64,000 bases of DNA from Streptomyces sp. GS7 (GTDB lineage: Bacteria > Actinomycetota > Actinomycetes > Streptomycetales > Streptomycetaceae), in assembly GCF_009834125.1 (NCBI RefSeq), contig NZ_CP047146.1, forward strand, positions 5,883,501 to 5,947,500, written 5' to 3'. Shown here one piece after another: positions 8,389 to 16,300 of this stretch. Both the position numbers and the translations under genes were made by a program. The stretch's first letter is position 1, and the number at the start of each line of letters is the position of its first letter. The notes beneath the pieces are model-generated. The model was not told the DNA's origin. It saw only the letters and a list, made by a program, of their open reading frames with translations, and made no database searches.

Positions 8389-9042
8389 ATGGCTCACGGC
8401 AACGGCACGAGTGGCGGCACCGCCATCCCGGACCACGAGTTCTGGGACACGTTCTACACCGAGCGCGACCAGGTCTGGAGCGGGAACCCCAACGTCGTGC
8501 TGGTCCGCGAGACCCGCGGTCTGACGCCGGGGACGGCGCTGGACCTGGGTTGCGGAGAGGGCGCGGACGCGGTCTGGCTGGCCGGGCAGGGGTGGCGGGT
8601 CACCGCCGCCGACGTCTCGCGGGTGGCGCTGGGGCGGGCGGCGGAGCACGCCGCGGCGGCCGGCGTGGCGGACCGGGTCGACTGGCAGTGGCACGACCTG
8701 GCGGAGTCGTTCCCCGAGGGCGGCTTCGATCTGGTCTCGGTGCAGTTCCTGCACCACCCGGGCGAGATCTTCCGCGAGCGGATCCTGCGGCGGGCGTCCG
8801 GTGCGGTGGCGCCGGGCGGCGTGCTGCTGATCGTCGGGCACGCCGGATTCCCCGCCTGGGAGGAGCACGACCACGAGGAGGCGCACTTCCCCACCCCCGA
8901 CGAGGTGCTGGCGGCCCTCGCGCTCCGGGAGGACGAGTGGGAGGTCCAGCTCAGCGAGGAGCACGAGCGGATCCAGAACGCTCCCGACGGGCGGCCGACC
9001 ACCCGTACGGACAATGCGCTGAAGGTGCGGCGCCGGGGCTGA
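8389..9042 (+). CDS. Class I SAM-dependent methyltransferase
   Basis: A 217-residue single-domain methyltransferase. Motif I is ALDLGCGEGADAVWLA (residues 47-62), the acidic end of strand 2 is in VTAADVS, and a later LVSVQFLHHPGEIF block matches motif IV. After the PGGVLLIVGH strand there is an acidic, His-rich stretch (EEHDHEEAHFPTP) that might bind metal. It resembles TehB/thiopurine-type enzymes acting on small or toxic substrates, but the acceptor cannot be deduced. Start ATG after AGAAGGGGAG. Monocistronic, ending in a shared hairpin with the M1 peptidase gene. Confidence 0.85.
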   Translation: MAHGNGTSGGTAIPDHEFWDTFYTERDQVWSGNPNVVLVRETRGLTPGTALDLGCGEGADAVWLAGQGWRVTAADVSRVALGRAAEHAAAAGVADRVDWQWHDLAESFPEGGFDLVSVQFLHHPGEIFRERILRRASGAVAPGGVLLIVGHAGFPAWEEHDHEEAHFPTPDEVLAALALREDEWEVQLSEEHERIQNAPDGRPTTRTDNALKVRRRG

Positions 9043-9052
9043 CCGGCGGCCG

Positions 9053-9085
9053 GCGCGGCGGCGGGCAGGGCGCCCGCCGCCGCGC
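9053..9085. terminator. Shared bidirectional terminator
   Basis: A perfect 14-bp G/C stem (9053-9066 with 9072-9085) and a 5-base loop lie between the convergent methyltransferase and M1 peptidase genes; it also closes the pls-peptidase operon. Confidence 0.75.
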
Positions 9086-9106
9086 GGCCGTGTGTCCTCG
9101 GGCCCG

Positions 9107-10513
9107 TCAGGCCGCGGCGAGGCGCGGCAGCGGCTTCTCGTACAGCCAGGAGTGCAGCAGCGGGCGGACCGAGTGCGCCGCGGAGCGTTCGGCGTGCGCG
9201 ACGAACGCCGGGGTGTCGGCACTGGCACCGCGGTGGGTGTCGTGCCAGCTGCGGAGCATCGCGAAGAACCGGCTGTCGCCCATGGCGGTCCGCAGCGCGT
9301 GCAGGGCACAGGCGCCGCGGACGTAGACCCGGTCGTCGAAGATCCGGCGCTGACCGGGGTCGGCGAGCCGGAAATCCTGGTTGCGTGCCTGGAGCGAACG
9401 CCACGACTGCTGGGCGATCTGCGCGGCGTCGTCCTCGCCGATGTGCTCGGACCAGAGCCACTCCGCGTACGTGGCGAAGCCCTCGTTCAGCCAGATGTCG
9501 CGCCAGTCGCGCAGGCTGACGCTGTTGCCGTACCACTGGTGGGCGATCTCGTGCGCGACCAGGGTCTCCGAGCCGCGGTGGCCGTCGATGTGGTTGCTGC
9601 CGAAGACGGACAGCGTCTGGTTCTCGACCGGGGCGCCGAGTTCGGCGTCCACCACCACCGCGCCGTACGCCTCGAAGGGGTACGCCCCGAAGTAGCCGCT
9701 GAAGGCGCGGAGCATCTCCGGCTGGCGGGCCAGATCGTGCTCCGCGTCATCGGCCATCCACGCCGGGTACGCGTTGTGCAGCGCGATCGGCGCGTCCGCC
9801 GTGCCGACGTGGACCGTTCCGCTGTCGTGGCGGAAGCGGCCGGTGTAGAGCGCGGCGAGGTACGGGGCCATGGGACCGGGGTGGTGGTAGGTCCAGCACT
9901 CCTGGTGCCCGGTGCGGCGGCGTTCGAGCAGGGTGCCGTTGGCGAGCGCGTGGTGCCCGTGCGGGACGCTGATCCGGAAGGTGAACGCGGCCTTGTCGTC
10001 CGGGCGGTCGTTGCACGGGAACCAGGACGGGGCGCCGAGCGGCTGGGAGGCGACCAGCGTCCCGTCGTGCGGGTCGCCGGTCCGGTCCCAGCCGATCGGG
10101 CCGAACGGGGAGCGGACCGGCCTGGGCCGGCCGCTGTAGCCGACCTCCACCGTGAAGTGCGCCCCCTTGGCGAGCGGGCGCGGGGTGTCCAGGAACAGCT
10201 TCCCGTCCTTCTGCCGGGTGCGGACCCGGTTCCCGTCGATCCGGGCGCTGTGCACGGACAGCCGGGACAGGTCGAGTTCGACCCGGTCCAGGGACCGGTT
10301 GGCCACCGCCTTGATCCGGGCCCGCCCGTTCAGGCTGGCGTTGACCGGGTGGTAGGCCAGGTGCAGGTCGTACGAGGCGGTGTCGTGGGCGTAGGTGCCA
10401 TGGCGGGGGAAGTAGCGGTCGGTGAGCGGTCCGGCGAGGCCGTCCGCGACCGTCGCGGCGAGCGGCAGCAGGGCGGCGCCCCTGATCAGGGCGCGCCGAC
10501 TGCATCGGGTCAC
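9107..10513 (-). CDS. pld: Exported M1-family zinc metallopeptidase, probable polylysine-degrading enzyme
   Basis: A 468-residue aminopeptidase-type protein. The N-terminus has a Tat-like signal, CSRRALIRGAALLPLAA, so it is probably exported. The zinc site is HEIAHQWYGN at residues 321-330 with the third ligand Glu344 exactly 18 residues on (IWLNEGFATY). The exopeptidase loop reads GAPVEN instead of GAMEN. Its GTG start overlaps the pls stop (GTGA), so the two are translationally coupled. In known epsilon-polylysine producers Zn-dependent peptidases degrade the polymer and are linked to pls; assigning that role here is inference from coupling and family. The symbol is therefore provisional. 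Confidence 0.8.
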   Translation of the reverse strand: MTRCSRRALIRGAALLPLAATVADGLAGPLTDRYFPRHGTYAHDTASYDLHLAYHPVNASLNGRARIKAVANRSLDRVELDLSRLSVHSARIDGNRVRTRQKDGKLFLDTPRPLAKGAHFTVEVGYSGRPRPVRSPFGPIGWDRTGDPHDGTLVASQPLGAPSWFPCNDRPDDKAAFTFRISVPHGHHALANGTLLERRRTGHQECWTYHHPGPMAPYLAALYTGRFRHDSGTVHVGTADAPIALHNAYPAWMADDAEHDLARQPEMLRAFSGYFGAYPFEAYGAVVVDAELGAPVENQTLSVFGSNHIDGHRGSETLVAHEIAHQWYGNSVSLRDWRDIWLNEGFATYAEWLWSEHIGEDDAAQIAQQSWRSLQARNQDFRLADPGQRRIFDDRVYVRGACALHALRTAMGDSRFFAMLRSWHDTHRGASADTPAFVAHAERSAAHSVRPLLHSWLYEKPLPRLAAA

Positions 10514-13500
10514 GCTGCCGCACCGCCTTCCGAGCGGGCCCCGGCGGGACGCGCCGCGCGCTCGCCGGCGATCGGGTTGCCGGCCCACCGGGTGTGTGCG
10601 GGCACGCTCTCGCCGCGCATGACCAGGGAGGACGGTGCGATCGAGGCGCGGGCCCCGACAGCGGTCCCGGGGAGCACGATGCCGTGCGGGCCCAGGGAGG
10701 AGCCCTCGGCGAGGTGGACGGTGTCCAGCCGCATGATCCGGTCGTGGAAGAGGTGGGTCTGCAGGACGCAGCCGCGGTTGACGCTGACGCCGTCCTCAAC
10801 GGTGATCAGGTCGGTCTCCGGCAGCCAGTAGCTCTCCAGCCACACCCCGCGCCCGATCTTGGCGCCGAGGGTGCGCAGCCACCAGTTGAGCACCGGTGTG
10901 CCGGTGAACGCGCCGGCCATCGACGGCACGGCGAGCGACTCGACGAAGGTGTCGTAGAGCTCGTTGCGCCAGACGAACGACGACCACAGCGGATGCTCGC
11001 TCGCGGTGAACCGGCCGACCAGCAGCCACTTCGACAGGGTCGTGATGAGCAGCGCCGCGAGGCCGGAGGCCAGCATCAGCGGGGCGCCGACCAGCGCCGC
11101 GAGGCCGAGGCCGCCGTTGGTGAAGGCGGCCTGCTCGGCGAGGTACACGCCCTCGGCGAGGGCGACTCCGCAGATCACCGGCAGCACCCGGCACATCTCG
11201 ACGGCGGCGCGGGCCATGACCAGCTTGCGCGGCGGCGCGAAGGTGCGCCCCGGGTCGGCCTGGGCCGCCACCCGCGGCAGCGGCATGGCGGGCCGGCCCA
11301 GCCAGGACATCCCGGGCTCGCCGTTCGCCGGGGCGTTGGAGAGCACACCGACCAGGCTGTGGTCGGGCACGTCGTGGCCGGGGTCGACGATGCCGGAGTT
11401 GCCGACGAAGGCCCGCCGGCCGATGCGGACGTGGCCCAACCGCAGCCAGCCGCCGCGGATTTCGTAGGGCGCGACCAGGGTGTCGTCGGCGAGGAAGGCG
11501 CCGTCCTCGACGTGCAGCAGGGACGGCAGCGGCAGCACGGTGGAGATCTCGACGTGCTTGCCGACCTTGGCGCCGAGCAGCCGCAGCCAGTGCGGGGTGG
11601 CGAGGCTGGCGTAGATCGGGAAGAGGCTGCCGCGGGCGCCGTCCAGGATGCGGGTGACCAGCCAGGCGCGCCAGGCGACCCCGCCGCTCGCGGGGTGCAG
11701 ACCGGGCTTGATGCCGCGGCCGAGGAGCCGCACCAGAGCGACGGTCACCAAAATCGAACATGCCGTGGTCACGATCGCGAAGACGGGTGCGGCCGCGAGC
11801 AGCCGCCCCGCCGCGGTGGAGAAGGCGACGCTCTGGCGGAGCAGGAAGTACATGCCGACCAGCGCGGGCGCAGCAGCCACCAGCCCCAGCAGCGGCAGGC
11901 CCAGCAGGGAGAGCGCGTAGGCGGCGCTCCAGCCGATCGAGCGCCGCCAACGCGGGGCGGGCCACGCGGTGTTGGAGATCCGCTCGGCGGCGCCGGCCGG
12001 GCGGGCCGGGGAGCCGGTCCAGCAGTCGCCGTCGGGGATCTCGCCGTCCAGGCAGCCGCCGGCGGCGAGTTCGGCGCCCTGGCCGACCACGGCGCCGGGC
12101 ATCAGCATGCTGCGGTGGGCGACCCGGGCTCCGGCGCCGATGCGGACCGCACCGATGTGCAGGGTGTCGCCGTCGAGCCACCAGCCGGAGATGTCGGCCT
12201 CGGGCTCGACGCTGCAGCCGTTGCCGAGTTCGGCGAGGCCGGTGACCGGCGGCATGGTGTGCAGCGACACGTTGCGCCCGACGGTGCAGCCCAGCGTCCG
12301 GGCGTACAGCCGCGCCCAGGGCGTGCCGAGCAGGGACGGGATGCCGAAGGCCGCGACGACGCGTTCGGCGGTCCACAGCCGCAGGTGGGTGGCGCCGCCG
12401 CGCGGGTAGGCGCCGGGCTTGATGGAGCCGGCGAGCACCCGGGCGCCGACGGCACCGATGGCGCACCGCATCGGGGCGCTGAAGAGGACCACCCAGCCGA
12501 CGATGATCAGCCACCAGGCGGTGTGCGGGGCCCACGCCTGCGGGGCGAGCCAGCCGAGGATGTTGTCCGCGAGCGCGAGTCCGACGAGCCCGCGCAGCCC
12601 GGCGACTCCGTACAGCCCGGTCTGGACGAGGAACTGGACGACCGCGGTACCGCGCGGGACCGGGCGCACCGGGCGGGCCTCGTCGACCGGGCCGCCGAGC
12701 GAGTCCAGGTGCTCGGCCATCCGGTGCAGCACGGGGTGCCGGTAGAGGTCGGCGACCGAGACGCCGGGGTGGTGCTCGCGGAGCATGGACGCCATGCGGG
12801 CGGCGACCAGGCTGGTGCCGCCGAGGGAGACGAAGTCGCTGTCCGGGCCGGGCCGCACGCCGAGGAGTTTCTCCCAGATGTCGGCGAGGCGGGCGGCGGT
12901 GCCGTGCAGCGCCGGGCCGGCGTGGTCGCGGCTCGCGTCGTGCGCGGAGGGCAGCGGCCAGGGCAGCGCCTTGCGGTCGACCTTGCCGGACGTCCGGGTC
13001 GGCAGGCTCTCGACCTCCGCCAGTACGGGCACCAGCTGGCCCGGCAGCCGCTCCTTGAGCAGGGCTCTGGCCTTGTCCTGCTGGAAGCTGGAGCCGTCGC
13101 CGGAGCGTTGCTCGGGAACGACGTAGCCGACCAGGACCTGGGTGCCGGCCGGGGTGGTCTGGACGGCCGCGGCGGCGCCGCGGACGCCGGGCAGGGCGCC
13201 GAGCGCGGCGTCGATCTCGCCGAGTTCGATCCGCCGCCCGCCCAGTTTGACCTGGTCGTCGGCGCGGCCGACGAACAGCAGGCCCGCGCGCTCGGCGCGG
13301 ACGAGGTCGCCGGTGCGGTAGGCGCGCGCGGTCCCCAGGACGCGGTCCGGCCGGAAGCGGTCGGCGTCCTTGACGGGGTCGAGGTAGCGGGCGTTGCCCA
13401 CGCCGCCGATCAGCAGCTCGCCTTCCTCGCCGTACGGCACGGGCTGCCCGGCCTTGTCGACGACGGCCAGCTGCCACCCCTCCAGCGGCAGGCCGATGCG

Positions 13501-14466
13501 TACCGGCTCCCCCGGCAGCAGGCGGGCCGCGCAGGCGACGACGGTGGTCTCGGTCGGGCCGTAGGTGTTCCACATCTCGCGCCCGGTATGGGCGAAGCGG
13601 TCGACCAGCCCGGCCGGGCACGCCTCGCCGCCCACGATCAGCAGCCGGACCCGGCGCATCGCCTCGTCCGGCCACAGCGCGGCGAGGGTGGGCACGGTGG
13701 ACACCACGGTGATGCCGCGTTCGACCAGCCACGGGCCGAGTTCATGGCCGGCCCGGACCAGCGAGCGGGGCGCCGGCACCAGGCAGGCGCCGTGCCGCCA
13801 GGCGAGCCACATCTCTTCGCAGGAGGCGTCGAAGGCGACGGACAGGCCGGCCAGCACCCGGTCGCCGGGGCCCAGCGGCCGGTCCTGGAGGAACAGCGCG
13901 GCCTCGGCGTCGACGAACGCGGCGGCGGAGCGGTGGCTGACGGCCACGCCCTTGGGCGCGCCGGTCGAACCCGACGTGAAGATGATCCAGGCGTCGTCCT
14001 CGGGACCGGGGAGCCGCTGCGCTCCCAGGGGCCGGGCCAGGCCCGGCGGCTGGGGGTTCGGTCCGAGGACACCGCAGACGGCGGCCTCCCGGAAGACGGT
14101 GGCGGCCCGCTCGTCCGGGTCGTCGGCGTCGACGGGTACGTAGGCGGCGCCGCTGCGCAGGATGGCGAGGATCGACAGGTACAGCTCCGCGGTACCGGAC
14201 GGCACCCGGACTCCCACGCGGTCGCCGGGGCCGATCCCGTAATCCCTGAGCTGCCGTGCGCGGCGTTCGGTCTCGATACACAGGTCGCGGTAGGTGATCA
14301 CCTCGGAGCCCGTGTCCAAGGCGGTCGCCTGGGGGTGTGCGGCGGCGGTTGCGTCAAGCACGTCGAGCAGGGTCCGCGGGTGCGGGGTGGTGGCCGTGCG
14401 GTATACGGCCCGGTCGGGCAGGTGCTCTGGTTGCTCGAAGGATGATTCGAGAAGGGGCGACGACAT
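10510..14466 (-). CDS. pls: Pls/PosA-family NRPS, probable epsilon-poly-L-lysine synthetase
   Basis: A 1318-residue membrane NRPS; Pls of S. albulus has almost the same length. Domains in order: adenylation, residues 30-500 (FTSGSTGAPKG at about 163, TYGPTET at 301, Lys of TSGKVDRK at 495); thiolation, 520-590, with Ser552 in LGGTS; then a C-terminal half with paired membrane segments and three tandem acyltransferase/hexapeptide-like domains that catalyse peptide bond formation without a condensation or thioesterase domain. Reading the ten specificity positions against GrsA gives DAESIGTVVK; Glu at the third position suits a cationic amino acid and the set is close to lysine codes. Start ATG after AGAGG. 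The M1 peptidase is coupled downstream. Lys, Orn or diaminobutyrate remain possible. Confidence 0.9.
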   Translation of the reverse strand: MSSPLLESSFEQPEHLPDRAVYRTATTPHPRTLLDVLDATAAAHPQATALDTGSEVITYRDLCIETERRARQLRDYGIGPGDRVGVRVPSGTAELYLSILAILRSGAAYVPVDADDPDERAATVFREAAVCGVLGPNPQPPGLARPLGAQRLPGPEDDAWIIFTSGSTGAPKGVAVSHRSAAAFVDAEAALFLQDRPLGPGDRVLAGLSVAFDASCEEMWLAWRHGACLVPAPRSLVRAGHELGPWLVERGITVVSTVPTLAALWPDEAMRRVRLLIVGGEACPAGLVDRFAHTGREMWNTYGPTETTVVACAARLLPGEPVRIGLPLEGWQLAVVDKAGQPVPYGEEGELLIGGVGNARYLDPVKDADRFRPDRVLGTARAYRTGDLVRAERAGLLFVGRADDQVKLGGRRIELGEIDAALGALPGVRGAAAAVQTTPAGTQVLVGYVVPEQRSGDGSSFQQDKARALLKERLPGQLVPVLAEVESLPTRTSGKVDRKALPWPLPSAHDASRDHAGPALHGTAARLADIWEKLLGVRPGPDSDFVSLGGTSLVAARMASMLREHHPGVSVADLYRHPVLHRMAEHLDSLGGPVDEARPVRPVPRGTAVVQFLVQTGLYGVAGLRGLVGLALADNILGWLAPQAWAPHTAWWLIIVGWVVLFSAPMRCAIGAVGARVLAGSIKPGAYPRGGATHLRLWTAERVVAAFGIPSLLGTPWARLYARTLGCTVGRNVSLHTMPPVTGLAELGNGCSVEPEADISGWWLDGDTLHIGAVRIGAGARVAHRSMLMPGAVVGQGAELAAGGCLDGEIPDGDCWTGSPARPAGAAERISNTAWPAPRWRRSIGWSAAYALSLLGLPLLGLVAAAPALVGMYFLLRQSVAFSTAAGRLLAAAPVFAIVTTACSILVTVALVRLLGRGIKPGLHPASGGVAWRAWLVTRILDGARGSLFPIYASLATPHWLRLLGAKVGKHVEISTVLPLPSLLHVEDGAFLADDTLVAPYEIRGGWLRLGHVRIGRRAFVGNSGIVDPGHDVPDHSLVGVLSNAPANGEPGMSWLGRPAMPLPRVAAQADPGRTFAPPRKLVMARAAVEMCRVLPVICGVALAEGVYLAEQAAFTNGGLGLAALVGAPLMLASGLAALLITTLSKWLLVGRFTASEHPLWSSFVWRNELYDTFVESLAVPSMAGAFTGTPVLNWWLRTLGAKIGRGVWLESYWLPETDLITVEDGVSVNRGCVLQTHLFHDRIMRLDTVHLAEGSSLGPHGIVLPGTAVGARASIAPSSLVMRGESVPAHTRWAGNPIAGERAARPAGARSEGGAAA

Positions 14467-14903
14467 CGATATGCCTCTGTTGTTCGGTGCCGGTGGGTGA
14501 AAGACCCTCGGACGTTCGCCCCTACAGATGCCGCTGACCAGGCGCGAGGTTCGCGTGCCGGACCAGAAATCCGCAAATCGAACATGTTGTGAACACGCCC
14601 GCCCGCCGCTTCGGCAGGCGGCACCGCGTGACAGCCCCTTACCCCTGACCGCCGCGTTAGGAAAAATTGACTTGCTACGGGGGTTGTTTTCGGGCCGTGA
14701 CGACCCATCAGTACAAAATCGCAGGTCAGGGGCGCGCTGGCGATCGGTTACGGCCTCACCGGTCAAGCCTTGGCCAATAGATTGCGCAACCGCGCAATTA
14801 TTCATTGAGTTCTCATGGCCGCCTCATGAACCTGTCACCACGACGCCATACCCTCGAAACGCCGCAGTCACACCTCCGTCCGCCAAATCTCTGCGGACCC
14901 CGG
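14467..14903. other. 437-base intergenic region upstream of pls
   Basis: No gene is supported. The region is less G/C-rich than its surroundings (for example around 14650-14700 and 14775-14815), as expected of a regulated promoter reading into pls on the minus strand. It holds the inverted repeat at 14781-14798. I could not identify a convincing -35/-10 pair. Confidence 0.5.
14781..14798. promoter_or_regulatory. Palindrome containing TTGCG-N6-CGCAA, copy 1
   Basis: ATTGCGC-AACC-GCGCAAT is a perfect inverted repeat about 315 bases upstream of the pls start. The inner pattern TTGCG-N6-CGCAA recurs at 15773-15788. Confidence 0.5.
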
Positions 14904-15686
14904 CTACTTGAAGATGTTCACGGCGCGGGCCACGACCAGGACGACGGTCAGCAGCGAGACCGCCGACTGCAGCAGCATCAGCATCTTGGCCCAGCGGGTG
15001 AGCGGCATCACGTCGGTCGGGCTGAAGGCGGTGGCGTTGGTGAAGGAAAGGTAGAGGTAGTCAGGGAACTGCGGTTCCCAGTGCTCCGGCGCCAGCTCCG
15101 GTGTCTGCATCTGCGGGAAGAGGAAGTCGGGATAGGTCCGCTCGGCGTGTATCCGCGCGACCGGGCCGCCGCGGTCCCACTCCCAGTACCAGAGCGCGAA
15201 GACGATCACGTTCGTCAGCCAGATACTGCCGCCGGTCGCCAGCAGCGGACCCGCGTCACTGCCCTCGGTCCCGCGCACCAGACCGATCACCAGATGCACC
15301 GCGGACCAGCCGTTCGCCGCGCTGATCATCGCGATCAGCACCAGCCCGGCCCACCGGTAGAGCGTCGAGCCCCGTTCGATCCGGTACGGGTTGGCCGCGA
15401 CCAGCGCGATCAGCAGCGCGGTCTCCAGGGTCGGCAGCAGCCACTCCGGATGGATCGCCAGCCGCTCCGGCAGCGTGAACTGCAACGCCACCGCCGCCAG
15501 CACCGCCAGTGTCGAGGGCCAGCGCGGTTCGCCCTTGGTCACCCGCCGCCAGGCGGGCAGCAGCCGGCGGCCCGCCTCCTCTATGCCCGTGACGGCGGGC
15601 GCCAGCAGCGCCTCGATACGGGCCAGCCGCTCGGAGTCGACGTTGCCCGGTCGGCCGGGCTCGGGGTGGTGGGACATGCGGCTCAT
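14904..15686 (-). CDS. Channel-like integral membrane protein
   Basis: A 260-residue protein with a soluble N-terminus and about five hydrophobic spans, starting near residue 58 (TLAVLAAVALQF). The last 50 residues, DYLYLSFTNATAFSPTDVMP followed by a hydrophobic helix and VARAVNIF, look like the pore loop plus final helix of two-span ion channels, but the K+ filter TVGYGD is replaced by NATAFSPTD. Streptomyces homologues are usually called hypothetical membrane proteins. Transport function is unproven. It lies between pls and the M-box cassette; the start is tentative because the ribosome binding site is weak, and an ATG three codons later is possible. Confidence 0.7.
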   Translation of the reverse strand: MSRMSHHPEPGRPGNVDSERLARIEALLAPAVTGIEEAGRRLLPAWRRVTKGEPRWPSTLAVLAAVALQFTLPERLAIHPEWLLPTLETALLIALVAANPYRIERGSTLYRWAGLVLIAMISAANGWSAVHLVIGLVRGTEGSDAGPLLATGGSIWLTNVIVFALWYWEWDRGGPVARIHAERTYPDFLFPQMQTPELAPEHWEPQFPDYLYLSFTNATAFSPTDVMPLTRWAKMLMLLQSAVSLLTVVLVVARAVNIFK

Positions 15687-15772
15687 GCTCGCCGCCGGCC
15701 GCGGGGGGTGTCCAGCACCCGAACTGTGGGGGAGCCCACTACCGACCGCCGGGTTAAGAGTCAGTCAACAGG

Positions 15773-15788
15773 TTGCGTTGCCGCGCAA
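15773..15788. promoter_or_regulatory. TTGCG-N6-CGCAA inverted repeat, copy 2
   Basis: TTGCG-TTGCCG-CGCAA lies 43 bases before the M-box aptamer and close to a TACACT (15798-15803) that could serve as a -10 box, so it may overlap the promoter of the riboswitch transcript. Same pattern as at 14782-14797. Confidence 0.45.
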
Positions 15789-15830
15789 GTGTGGGTCTAC
15801 ACTCGTACAGGTTTGAAGCGAAGAGGTCAC

Positions 15831-15985
15831 CTCGTTCGGTGAGGCGTCTTCACGGACACAGGCCACTGATCCCACCCGTCGAGAGACGCTCCGGATCAGG
15901 ACAGGTCTCCCCGGCCCAAGGGGTGACCCCAAGTGGCTGCCCTCGCGAAGGGGATTACGCCGTGGAGTGCCAAAGCTCTGACGAG
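15831..15985 (+). ncRNA. M-box (ykoK leader) magnesium riboswitch aptamer
   Basis: The conserved M-box blocks are present in order. The 5-prime part CTCGTTCGGTGAGGC matches CGUUAGGUGAGGC of the Bacillus leader, followed by the GGACACAGGCCACTG region. The 3-prime signature GTGCCAAAGCTCTGACGAG (15967-15985) matches CAGUGCUAAAGCUCUACGA. CTCGT at the beginning pairs with ACGAG at the end to close the outer helix. M-boxes bind Mg2+ and usually switch off Mg2+ transporter expression when it is plentiful. Here the gene controlled is an Nramp-related transporter followed by mgtC. A stem CCAGTC/GACTGG (15996-16013) comes directly after the aptamer. Confidence 0.85.
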
Positions 15986-16075
15986 TTGGGGTGAGCCAGT
16001 CGACGGAGACTGGTCCGCTCCTTGCCGAGTCGACGACGGCGCACCAGGCGCCCCGGCCGGAAGGAGGCGAGAGAC

Positions 16076-16153
16076 ATGGATTGCAGTTGCAGTAGTCCGG
16101 GCCATCATCGGCCCGCCGTCCGCCTGTCCTCGCACTCTTCCGGCACGCGGTAA
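16076..16153 (+). CDS. Candidate 25-residue leader peptide between the M-box and the transporter
   Basis: An ATG with an excellent site, GGAAGGAGGCGAGAGAC, opens a 25-codon frame ending in TAA. The peptide starts MDCSCSSPGHHR and continues with Ser/Arg-rich residues: two Cys and two His near the N-terminus, then HSSGTR. It lies after the aptamer and before the complementary segments at 16160-16242. A ribosome translating it would affect folding of the remaining leader, as mgtL does in enteric bacteria. No similarity to a known peptide is claimed. The strong ribosome binding site is the main evidence. Confidence 0.5.
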   Translation: MDCSCSSPGHHRPAVRLSSHSSGTR

Positions 16154-16159
16154 CCACCT

Positions 16160-16242
16160 CCCCTGCGCGGCTTCCCCGCCGTGTCACGCCCCGTATGGCC
16201 AGGCGCCATCACGGGTTGCCGTGCTGCGCTCCCGCGCAGGGG
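16160..16242 (+). promoter_or_regulatory. Mutually exclusive RNA stems, candidate expression platform
   Basis: CCCCTGCGCGG (16160-16170) is a perfect 11-base complement of CCGCGCAGGGG (16232-16242). The second segment can instead form a local hairpin, CTGCGC (16224-16229) with GCGCAG (16234-16239). The two structures cannot coexist. The first arm begins 6 bases after the leader peptide stop codon. Confidence 0.5.
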
Positions 16243-16300
16243 GGATGACTGCCGCGTGCCCCCAATACCTCTCCCTCCGGGGGGACTTGGGAGGTACGCC

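Noticed and set aside
10594..14445. A 1283-codon open frame opposite the pls-type gene
   Set aside because: It is the mirror of a high-GC coding region; composition is Gly/Gln/Arg/His-rich with no domain, and pls on the other strand has full domain support.
12645..14466. Condensation domain in the pls-type gene
   Set aside because: No HHxxxDG motif is present; after the thiolation domain come membrane segments and acyltransferase/hexapeptide-like domains, as in Pls.
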